Source: an uncultured Collinsella sp. (GTDB lineage: Bacteria; Actinomycetota; Coriobacteriia; Coriobacteriales; Coriobacteriaceae). Taken from it: a DNA stretch of 5,190 nucleotides. Every line of letters starts with the position of its first letter. Within the stretch, counting starts at the first letter, position 1. Position numbers and translations under genes: made by a program. The stretch lies in assembly GCA_900764415.1 (NCBI GenBank), contig CAAFOA010000331.1, positions 1 through 5,190 of the forward strand, written 5' to 3'. The notes beneath the pieces are model-generated. The model was given only the letters and a program-made list of their open reading frames with translations. It had not been told where the DNA came from and searched no databases. Of the stretch, positions 1 through 5,165 are shown piece by piece.

Positions 1-397
1 AGCCGGTGCCGCTCCCAAGGGCGCCTCGGCCTCCGACGCGCCTGCCGACAAGGGCGGCAAGCCGCGTGGCGAGGAGGAGCGCGCGCCGCGTCCGCGCCGC
101 CGCCATTCCTCGGGCACGCAGCAGAAGCCCTCGGTTCCTTCCGTGGCCGATCAGGTTTCGGATGGCGAAGTCAAGGTCACGCGCCGTCGCCCCGGCGATG
201 GCGGAGGAGCTGCCGCCAAGGCTTCGCGCGGCGGTACTCGCGACGAGCGCGAACCGCGTGAGGATCGCGGTGGCGAGGGCTCGACTGACCAGGGTCAAAA
301 GCGTCGCCGTCGCCGTCGCTCCCGTAAGCCGCGTCAGGACGGTGGCGAGGGCTCGACCCACACCTCGTCCGCACCGCAACCGCCTGCCGGCGAATAG
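1..397 (+). CDS. 3' end of a gene with an Arg/Gly-rich disordered C-terminal tail (possibly an RNA helicase or other RNA-binding protein)
   Basis: The frame starting at base 2 is open from the window edge to the TAG at 395-397 and gives 131 visible residues; the start lies outside. The visible part has no folded domain. It is low-complexity and rich in Arg, Gly, Ala, Ser, Pro and Glu, with a run of six arginines (bases 302-319, three CGTCGC units) followed by SRKPRQ. An 18-bp direct repeat (268-285 and 340-357) encodes GGEGST on each side of the arginine run. Such basic tails are known on bacterial DEAD-box RNA helicases, RNase E/G-type nucleases and other RNA-binding proteins, where they add non-specific RNA affinity. 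The helicase identity is inference from tail composition only. Other frames over this stretch are also open because of high GC, but this one ends just before an intergenic gap and has the most protein-like acidic/basic pattern. Confidence 0.75.
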   Translation, partial: AGAAPKGASASDAPADKGGKPRGEEERAPRPRRRHSSGTQQKPSVPSVADQVSDGEVKVTRRRPGDGGGAAAKASRGGTRDEREPREDRGGEGSTDQGQKRRRRRRSRKPRQDGGEGSTHTSSAPQPPAGE

Positions 398-441
398 CGC
401 CCGTAAACGGATTTAACCCGCCTGGCCCTAGCACCTCTGGG

Positions 442-447
442 TATCAT
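442..447 (+). promoter_or_regulatory. Possible -10 box for comF
   Basis: TATCAT matches five of six bases of the sigma-70 consensus -10. It would start transcription near 454-456, so the hairpin at 460-495 would form the very 5' end of the mRNA. No good -35 box is found 16-18 bases upstream (the bases there read like CGCCTG), so this is a weak call. comF could instead be read through from the upstream gene. Confidence 0.25.
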
Positions 448-459
448 GGCTCTACACCG

Positions 460-495
460 ACAACCCTCCCTCCGCCTTCGCGTAGGGAGGGTTGT
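460..495 (+). promoter_or_regulatory. Strong hairpin covering the comF ribosome binding site
   Basis: ACAACCCTCCCT (460-471) pairs perfectly with AGGGAGGGTTGT (484-495), giving 12 bp. Beyond a single C/T mismatch (472/483), three more pairs (473-475 with 480-482) close a CTTC tetraloop. The 3' arm contains the GGAGG at 486-490, which is the Shine-Dalgarno of comF and lies 8 bases before its ATG. No T-run follows, so it is not a classic intrinsic terminator, although it also lies about 60 bases after the stop of the upstream gene. It could limit comF translation, cap the 5' end of the transcript, or act as a terminator without a U-tract. Confidence 0.75.
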
Positions 496-498
496 GTC

Positions 499-1305
499 AT
501 GAAGAGACATTTGAATGTATTGACTCGCTTGCAGGGTGCAGGTGTCCTACCGTTTGCGGATGAATTGCTACCGCTTGCCGAGCGCGCGACATACGAGGCG
601 CTCGAGGCGTTGTCGCCCACGCGATGTGCCGGCTGCGAGCGTTCCGGTGCGCTGATCTGCCAGGATTGTCTGGCGTTGCTCGTGCTCATCGATCCGTGCC
701 ATAGCTGCATCCGATGCGGCGCCCCGTTTGGGGATTTGCTGTGCACCGAGTGTTCGGTCGAGGGCACGTCTTCGGCAATGGCCGAGGCACTCGATCGCTG
801 TCTGGCGTGTGCCGTCTATGCACATCCGCTGCCGCGCATCATCAAGGCGTACAAGGATGCGGGCGAGCGCCGTCTGGCACCGTATCTGGCGGAGCTACTC
901 TACGACACCGCCTTGCATGCCCAGGTGGCAGCCCCCGATCGCTACGGCAGTGTGCTGTCCGGCGCCGACGCGGTGGTATTTGTGCCCGCGACTGCGGCAG
1001 CGTTTCGGCGGCGTGGATTCGACCATATGGAAGCAATCGCGCGCTCGTTTTGCGATCTTTCGGGTGTCCCGTTGCTGGACGCCCTGGTCAAATACGGTCA
1101 CGGTGACCAGCGCGAGCTCGGTCGCGATGAGCGCCGGGAACATGCTCGGGGCATGTACGAGACGGTCGAGGATGTGCGCGGCCACCGTCTGCTGCTCATC
1201 GATGATGTCATTACCACGGGCGCGACCATGGCAGCAGCCTCGGCGGAGCTCAAGCGTGCCGGCGCCGCAGCAGTCGATGGCCTCGCTATCGCACGCGTTT
1301 GGTAG
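499..1305 (+). CDS. comF: ComF family protein (zinc ribbon plus phosphoribosyltransferase domain)
   Basis: A 268-residue protein of typical ComF/ComFC length and order. The N-terminal part holds a zinc-ribbon-like cysteine array: Cys43/46 (CAGC), Cys54/57 (CQDC), Cys70/73 (CIRC) and Cys82/85 (CTEC). The RIIKAYKDAGERRLAP stretch (113-128) is characteristic of ComF. The C-terminal phosphoribosyltransferase fold carries VPA (162-164), RRRGFDHM (170-177) and the PRPP-binding loop LLLIDDVITTGATM (231-244) with its acidic pair and TTGAT. In competent bacteria ComFC works in the cytoplasm with the ComFA helicase in DNA uptake; in many non-competent species the role is unknown, and no other competence gene is visible here. 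ATG 499 is preceded by GGAGG at 486-490, 8 bases upstream, but that site sits inside a strong hairpin. The next gene starts 11 bases after the stop, suggesting an operon. Confidence 0.95.
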   Translation: MKRHLNVLTRLQGAGVLPFADELLPLAERATYEALEALSPTRCAGCERSGALICQDCLALLVLIDPCHSCIRCGAPFGDLLCTECSVEGTSSAMAEALDRCLACAVYAHPLPRIIKAYKDAGERRLAPYLAELLYDTALHAQVAAPDRYGSVLSGADAVVFVPATAAAFRRRGFDHMEAIARSFCDLSGVPLLDALVKYGHGDQRELGRDERREHARGMYETVEDVRGHRLLLIDDVITTGATMAAASAELKRAGAAAVDGLAIARVW

Positions 1306-1316
1306 GGGTGGTTCAG

Positions 1317-2426
1317 ATGGCAATAAAGATCGGGCAGCGTGGCAAGCCTGCAAGCGAGCAGCTGGCTGCTTCCGTAATTCTGACGGGCGCCTCGGCGCTA
1401 CGCATGATGCGCGCCGAGCGCCGGCAGATGGGTTACATCAGCTGGAGGGACCTCAGTCCCGATGAAGAGTGCCGTGTGCTGCGCGCGTCGTCGCCCTCGA
1501 TCGAGGACATCTATCTTCCCGACTTGGTGCGGATTGGGGCCGCAAGCGGCGAGGTGCAAGAAGATCTTTGCTTGCTGGTGGGATCTGCGGCGCAGCGCCG
1601 CCGCATGCCTGGCGTGGGCTGGTCCGTATGCTCTGGGTTGCCCGCCGGCTCGATTCTAGAGGTGGAACCAGGGGTGTACAGTCTATCTCCCGAGGCCCTT
1701 TGTGTTGCCGTCGCCCGCGAGGTCGGCTGTATCCAGGCATTTGCCCTGGCCCAGGAGCTGTGCTCTAAGATTTCGCTGAGTGACCGCGGGCAGTATCTAC
1801 CTCCCTACACATCGCCTGTCGTGAACAAATTGGCAAAGGACAAAGACCAGCCGCCAGATGTCGGTTACTTTGAGGTCGAGTCCGTGCTGACACCCGATTG
1901 CCTGGTAGATTACCTCGCGGCATGCAAGGGGAGCGCGGCCAAGCAGCTGCGGCGGCTGTGTCCCTATCTGTCGGAAAACCTGCGTTCACCCATGGAGTGC
2001 ATCATGCTTGCCATGTTTTCGCTTCCGTTTTCCTATGGCGGATTTGCCTGTGGTCCCTTTAAGACCGACTACAAGATCGAGTTCAACGACCGTGCACAGG
2101 CGATCTCGGGGATGCCGCATGCGGTTTGCGATGCCTTTCAGGAAGCAGCCCGGTTTGACTTGGAATACAACGGTGAGCTGGGCCATTCTTCTCGGAGGGG
2201 ACGTATCCATGATGAAAAGCGCAACACGGGCTTGATTACTATGGGAATCGAGGTCGCGACGGTCAACAACGAAATGCTCTGTGACATGGAAGCGATGGAA
2301 GCACTCGCATGGCGCATCCACCAGCGTATGCGAAAGCGGTACCGGAATCGTGTCGATGCCCGCAGGAAAAAGCAAGAGGCGCTGCTTAACACGCTGCGGG
2401 CGTGTTTTGGGCTTAAACCCGCCTAA
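1317..2426 (+). CDS. Uncharacterised protein with DUF559/Vsr-like (PD-(D/E)XK-type) C-terminal region
   Basis: A 369-residue protein that I cannot name by function. ATG 1317 is preferred because AGGGG (1304-1308) lies 8 bases upstream; a TTG at 1299 would add six residues and overlap the comF stop. The N-terminal half has a GVYSLSPEAL segment (about 119-128) followed by a helical stretch. The C-terminal half contains SPME (224-227), a hydrophobic helix ending in FSLPF, then AVCD (Asp272), FDLEYNGELGH (280-290) and DEKRNTGL.TMGIEV (299-313). This order, helix with Glu, Asp, E-Y-(D/N)-G-x-x-x-H, D-x-x-R, then G-(I/W)-x-V, resembles DUF559 and Vsr-like endonuclease folds, including those attached to AbiEi-like proteins. 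The usual Asp of EYDG is Asn285 here, so activity is uncertain. No signal peptide or membrane segment is seen. Position suggests co-transcription with comF. Gene call is firm; fold is a moderate inference. Confidence 0.85.
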   Translation: MAIKIGQRGKPASEQLAASVILTGASALRMMRAERRQMGYISWRDLSPDEECRVLRASSPSIEDIYLPDLVRIGAASGEVQEDLCLLVGSAAQRRRMPGVGWSVCSGLPAGSILEVEPGVYSLSPEALCVAVAREVGCIQAFALAQELCSKISLSDRGQYLPPYTSPVVNKLAKDKDQPPDVGYFEVESVLTPDCLVDYLAACKGSAAKQLRRLCPYLSENLRSPMECIMLAMFSLPFSYGGFACGPFKTDYKIEFNDRAQAISGMPHAVCDAFQEAARFDLEYNGELGHSSRRGRIHDEKRNTGLITMGIEVATVNNEMLCDMEAMEALAWRIHQRMRKRYRNRVDARRKKQEALLNTLRACFGLKPA

Positions 2427-2460
2427 CAATGCTCTGAAACAGGGGGTTGGATATATGCTC

Positions 2461-2677
2461 TGGCCAAAAAATAGCAAATATGAGTACTGCTACAAATTCA
2501 GTAACAGCAAAATCAGGGATTTTGGGACTGGAAGATGGCGTAAATTAGAAAGTTATTAAACAAATGTGGAATATCCTGGCATCAATCTGACGTTATAGAG
2601 CGTGAAAACAGCTTGCAGAGCCAAAAACTCCTGCTACTAAATTGGTAACAGTACTCATATTTGCTATTTTTTGGCCA
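2461..2677. mobile_element. 217-bp AT-rich inverted-repeat element (MITE-like)
   Basis: The 29 bases at 2461-2489 are repeated perfectly and inverted at 2649-2677. The match continues imperfectly inward: 43 of 47 positions agree between 2461-2507 and the reverse complement of 2631-2677. After a short insertion in the left arm, further similarity extends to about 80 bases per arm. Each arm also has the same small near-palindrome, CTGCTAC-N7-GTAACAG, at 2487-2507 and 2631-2651. Both ends carry TGGCCA next to an A6 or T6 run. The element is clearly richer in A and T than its surroundings and holds no credible gene. No adjacent target-site duplication is visible (left flank ATATATGCTC, right flank CGGCGCTCCC). 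The structure fits a miniature inverted-repeat transposable element; a folded RNA gene or other palindromic intergenic repeat is possible. Confidence 0.75.
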
Positions 2678-2680
2678 CGG

Positions 2681-2721
2681 CGCTCCCAGACGGGTGTGTT
2701 GGGGCTTTCCATAGGGGAGCG
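2681..2721 (+). repeat. Inverted repeat next to the MITE-like element
   Basis: CGCTCCC (2681-2687) is complementary to GGGAGCG (2715-2721), enclosing a 27-base loop. No T-run follows. It lies just outside the right end of the AT-rich element, in GC-rich sequence. A further 8-bp palindrome, GCACGTGC, is at 2737-2744. Neither has an assigned role. Confidence 0.35.
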
Positions 2722-2798
2722 ACGGGCTCAATCAGAGCACGTGCGGTCCGTCCTGACCTGCGAAATCTGTACTCGCGATGCGAATAACGCCCCTAACC

Positions 2799-2827
2799 TT
2801 AAACTTTAGCTTGAACTTAGCTATAAT
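2799..2827 (+). promoter_or_regulatory. Sigma-70-type promoter upstream of the lipoprotein gene
   Basis: A perfect TATAAT at 2822-2827 is preceded, at a 17-base spacing, by TTAAAC (2799-2804), a partial match to TTGACA. Transcription would start near 2834. Two near-identical direct repeats, AAACTTTAGCT (2801-2811) and GAACTTAGCT (2813-2822), lie about one helical turn apart within the spacer, so they could serve as a regulator site. The promoter is about 330 bases before the most likely start codon of the lipoprotein, which implies either a long leader or a longer protein. Confidence 0.6.
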
Positions 2828-2833
2828 GCGCTA

Positions 2834-3158
2834 CGTTCCTGCCAGGCTGTGGTTGCGGACGGACGAAATGCCCGTCCTAGTCCAAGACAGACGCGGTCAA
2901 AGGGATCCACGTAAGCGACCGCGTGCGCGCGGCGCGATCATGGCGCGTCCTAGATGTAAGCCGCACCGTCCGTTCTACTTTCTTTGGGGCAATACCGCCT
3001 CGCGGGCGAGCGGGCCAGTCGTGAAGGTGGCTGCGGCCTCCCGAGCAAACACCCCGGTGCGCAAGTGTGGGGTCAAATACCAGGTCAGCTGGTGGGAACA
3101 ACCTGATATTCCGCGCAACGCACGGATCGTATACGACACAGAAGGCAGGGTAGTGGAC
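2834..3158 (+). other. Structured leader or N-terminal extension of the lipoprotein gene
   Basis: This stretch is in frame with the lipoprotein gene and has no stop, but its coding status is unclear. Possible upstream starts are ATG 2868 and ATG 2940, neither with a good ribosome binding site. From 2940, codon-position GC (counted by eye) is about 61, 54 and 67 percent, a weaker coding signal than in the body of a GC-rich gene. The putative RNA has strong hairpins: GGACGGACG (2857-2865) pairs with CGTCC and GTCC (2873-2877, 2880-2883) with a 2-base bulge, and ACGCGGTC (2891-2898) pairs perfectly with GACCGCGT (2917-2924). I recognise no known riboswitch or T-box motif. An 80-to-100-residue extension ahead of a lipoprotein signal would be abnormal, so a 5' untranslated leader is slightly favoured. 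Confidence 0.45.
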
Positions 3159-4184
3159 ATGGTGAGGGGCAGCTTGATGCACGCGGCTCGGTTAGGTGCT
3201 GGGACCGCAGCGGTCATCGCCGTTTTGGGCCTGAGCGGATGCGCGTTCAACCCGCTGTCTACGTTCACGACTCCCACGATCGACCAGATCGAGTACGAGA
3301 CCGTCACGCCGGCGGTGTCGGACGATGCCCTGGTCACTCCCGGAACCCTGACGGTCGCCCTCGATACTTCCGATGCGCCGCAGGCCATGCAGGACGCCGA
3401 CGGCGAGCTCACGGGGTATGCGGTTGACGCCGTCCGCGCCCTCGCAAGCCGCATGGGCCTTAAGGTCGCCTTCGTCGATGCGTCCTCGGCAGGTTCCGCG
3501 CTCGGCGACAAAAAGGCCGATATCTTTATCGGCGAGATTAACTCCACGGACGGGGACATTAGCTCGCTCGGCACCTGCCTGTACGATGCCACTTCCGTGT
3601 TCGGTAAAACTAGCGATGGTGGGTCGCTAAGCGTTTCCACCGATACCCTTAACACGTCTACTCTGGGCGTTCAGATGTCCTCGGCCTCGCAGGAGGCGCT
3701 TGCTAAGCAGAGCATCACCGCCAACCAAAAGACCTACTCCAACATCAACGAGTGCTTTGAGGCACTCGAGTCCGGCGAGGTCGACTATGTGATCTGCGAC
3801 TCCACGGCCGGCGGCTACCTTGCACGCCTGATGAGCGAGGTCTCCTATGTCGGTGCGCTCGAGGCGCCCTCGACGCTTGGTGTTGCGGGCCTCTCGTCCA
3901 ATGACAAACTGTGCCGTGCCGTGAGCGATGCCCTCGACGGTATTACGGCCGACGGCACGATCGAGGCGGTCCACTCTGTCTGGTATGGCACGATGCCCTA
4001 CGACCTCACCACTAAGACGGTTTCGGGAGCTAACGTGCAGCCGGGTGACTCTGAGTCCAGTGAGACCATGTCCTCCGGCAGCGAGTCCTCCGATTCCAAC
4101 AATGAGACCGCATCCTCCGAGGACAAATCGTCCAGCCAGGAAGGCACCATCACCGACGACGACATTAACAAACTCAATAGCTAG
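3159..4184 (+). CDS. Solute-binding lipoprotein of the family-3 (amino-acid-type) periplasmic binding fold
   Basis: A 341-residue extracytoplasmic lipoprotein. Residues 1-28 form a lipoprotein signal: a short basic start, hydrophobic GTAAVIAVLGLSG, and lipobox LSGC with Cys28 as the predicted lipidated residue. Residues about 62-280 match the SBP_bac_3 pattern: GTLTVALDTS, DADGELTGYAVDAVRALASRMGLKV (as short blocks, 80-103), KKADIFIG (118-125), and the second-lobe SGEVDYVICDSTAGGYL (205-221). The family's usual DFS-x-PYY ligand-loop motif is replaced by LGTCLYDATSVFG (137-149), so the ligand cannot be predicted. Residues about 297-341 are a Ser/Glu/Asp-rich disordered tail. ATG 3159 has AGGG 8 bases upstream; ATG 3177 has a stronger GAGGGG 7 bases upstream and would still give a full signal peptide (Cys22). 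Longer in-frame starts exist at 2940 and 2868. No ABC permease or ATPase gene is adjacent. A terminator follows. Confidence 0.88.
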   Translation: MVRGSLMHAARLGAGTAAVIAVLGLSGCAFNPLSTFTTPTIDQIEYETVTPAVSDDALVTPGTLTVALDTSDAPQAMQDADGELTGYAVDAVRALASRMGLKVAFVDASSAGSALGDKKADIFIGEINSTDGDISSLGTCLYDATSVFGKTSDGGSLSVSTDTLNTSTLGVQMSSASQEALAKQSITANQKTYSNINECFEALESGEVDYVICDSTAGGYLARLMSEVSYVGALEAPSTLGVAGLSSNDKLCRAVSDALDGITADGTIEAVHSVWYGTMPYDLTTKTVSGANVQPGDSESSETMSSGSESSDSNNETASSEDKSSSQEGTITDDDINKLNS

Positions 4185-4250
4185 TTATTGCTAGGGGTGG
4201 TGTCTCCTATACGTTGGAAAGGACACTTCTTCACGGTTTCAACACGCACT

Positions 4251-4284
4251 GCCGGGCTTCCCCGATGGGGGAGCCCGGCTTTTT
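4251..4284 (+). terminator. Intrinsic terminator after the lipoprotein gene
   Basis: A 13-bp stem (4251-4263 with 4267-4279, one G-U type pair) closes a GAT loop and is followed at once by five T residues (4280-4284). It lies 66 bases after the lipoprotein stop codon and should end that transcript. On the minus strand no T-run follows, so it acts in one direction. Confidence 0.93.
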
Positions 4285-4356
4285 CATCCCAATAAAACTA
4301 GCAGGTCAAAGCCAATTTTCGGGACCAAATACAAAGCCGCCGGCCCCCTCCTATAG

Positions 4357-4380
4357 CGCACTTTGCCACAGAAAAGTGCG
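4357..4380. repeat. Perfect 8-bp inverted repeat in the gap before HPF
   Basis: CGCACTTT (4357-4364) and AAAGTGCG (4373-4380) are perfect complements around an 8-base loop (GCCACAGA). Neither strand has a following T-run, so it does not look like a terminator. It sits about 120 bases before the HPF start in a stretch (4285-4501) with no credible gene and no convincing promoter boxes. It may be an operator or an RNA hairpin in the HPF leader. Confidence 0.45.
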
Positions 4381-4501
4381 AGACTTCGGTATGCGGTATC
4401 AAGCAATCGTTATTCGGGTCTTTGGGAATCCGCGTGATTAAATGCACGGCAATGGGTACATAGCCAGTACAGTAAGTCCCCGAGGCAGATTGGAGCCACG
4501 T

Positions 4502-5086
4502 ATGGATATCAAGGTTTCTGGACGCAAAACGACGGTAACCGATGCTCTGCGTGCGCATGTGGATGAGAAGATCGGCGAGGCGCTCAAGGTTTTCGATATC
4601 GAGCCCATGACGGTCGACGTCGTACTTCGTTATGAGAAGAACCCCTCGAACCCCAACCCGGCAATCGTCGAGGTTACGGTTCGTGCCCGCGGTTCGGTGA
4701 TTCGCGTTGCCGAGCACGGTGCAGATATGTACGCCGCCATCGACCTCTCCGCCGATAAGGTCACCCGCCAGCTGCGCAAGTTCAAGACCAAGGTCGTGGA
4801 CAACCGCCAGGGCGGTGCTAGCGCGGCGGATGTCGCACCGGTCGAGCGCGTCGAGGATCTGGCCGACCTGCTGCTGCCCGAGGAGGAGGACGACCTGCTC
4901 GTCCGCGAGAAGGTCATCGATGTCACCCCGATGACTGAGGAGCAGGCACTGGTGCAGACCGATCTGCTCGGCCACGACTTCTACGTGTTCGAGAACGCGA
5001 CGACTGGCCTCATCAATGTGGTGTATCACCGTAAGAATGGTGGATATGGCATCATCAAGCCCCGCATCGAAACACTTGACGAGTAA
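4502..5086 (+). CDS. hpf: Long-form ribosome hibernation promoting factor (HPF, S30AE family)
   Basis: A 194-residue protein of the length usual for long HPF. Residues 1-97 are the S30AE domain, beginning MDIKVSGRKTTVTDALRAHV and including VEVTVRARG (56-64) and the helix ADMYAAIDLSADKVTRQLRK (74-93), which binds the 30S subunit near the mRNA/tRNA channel. Residues about 100-135 form an acidic linker (LLPEEEDD). Residues about 136-190 are the dimerisation domain with PMTEEQAL, LLGHDFYVFENATTG and INVVYHRKNGGYGIIKP. In long-HPF bacteria this protein pairs 70S ribosomes into inactive 100S dimers in the cytoplasm during slow growth. ATG 4502 is chosen because GGAG (4492-4495) lies 6 bases upstream and it begins the conserved domain; an in-frame ATG at 4442 would add 20 unconserved-looking residues. 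It appears to have its own transcript, between two terminators. Confidence 0.96.
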   Translation: MDIKVSGRKTTVTDALRAHVDEKIGEALKVFDIEPMTVDVVLRYEKNPSNPNPAIVEVTVRARGSVIRVAEHGADMYAAIDLSADKVTRQLRKFKTKVVDNRQGGASAADVAPVERVEDLADLLLPEEEDDLLVREKVIDVTPMTEEQALVQTDLLGHDFYVFENATTGLINVVYHRKNGGYGIIKPRIETLDE

Positions 5087-5090
5087 AATA

Positions 5091-5112
5091 CGTTAACTTG
5101 CATGAGTTAACG
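5091..5112. repeat. Perfect palindrome just after the HPF stop codon
   Basis: CGTTAACT (5091-5098) and AGTTAACG (5105-5112) form a perfect 8-bp inverted repeat with a 6-base loop. It begins 4 bases after the HPF stop and ends 3 bases before the next hairpin. No T-run follows. The two-fold symmetry could suit a dimeric DNA-binding protein, or simply help the downstream terminator. Confidence 0.5.
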
Positions 5113-5115
5113 GTT

Positions 5116-5147
5116 GGCGGCCCTCCCATGCGGGTGGCCGCCTTTTT
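5116..5147 (+). terminator. Intrinsic terminator between HPF and the next gene
   Basis: GGCGGCC (5116-5122) pairs with GGCCGCC (5136-5142); beyond a small internal loop CCC (5125-5127) pairs with GGG (5132-5134). Five T residues follow (5143-5147). It should end the HPF transcript. It lies only 18 bases before the next start codon and directly abuts that gene's ribosome binding site, so it may act as an attenuator or leave room for partial read-through. Confidence 0.85.
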
Positions 5148-5165
5148 ACGTAAGGAGTCGCTTTG

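Noticed and set aside
6..416. 136-residue + strand frame at the left edge
   Set aside because: It is Arg/Ala/Pro-rich in the way out-of-frame GC-rich sequence is, and overlaps the better tail frame ending at 397. I could not exclude it by homology, but its composition is unlike a real protein.
2388..2408. Hairpin AACACGC/GCGTGTT followed by TT at the end of the nuclease-like gene
   Set aside because: It is inside the coding region with only two extra T residues after the stem, so it is a poor terminator; the pairing may be chance.
2834..3158. Known riboswitch or T-box upstream of the lipoprotein
   Set aside because: I looked for T-box (GGTGG-ACCGCG), cobalamin and SRP/RNase P-like core motifs by eye and found none complete; only generic hairpins remain.
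2975..3655. 226-residue open frame on the minus strand
   Set aside because: It is antisense to the lipoprotein gene, which has clear family motifs and a lipobox. The reverse frame is open as a side effect of GC-rich codon use and shows no recognisable domain.
4214..4441. 75-residue + strand frame with TTG start
   Set aside because: It runs straight through the strong terminator at 4251-4284 and has no known motif.
4435..4443. Extended -10-like TGATTAAAT upstream of HPF
   Set aside because: Only four of six -10 bases match and no -35 lies at a suitable distance.
4298..5029. 243-residue open frame on the minus strand
   Set aside because: It lies mostly opposite the HPF gene, whose both domains are clear; the minus-strand product has no family pattern.
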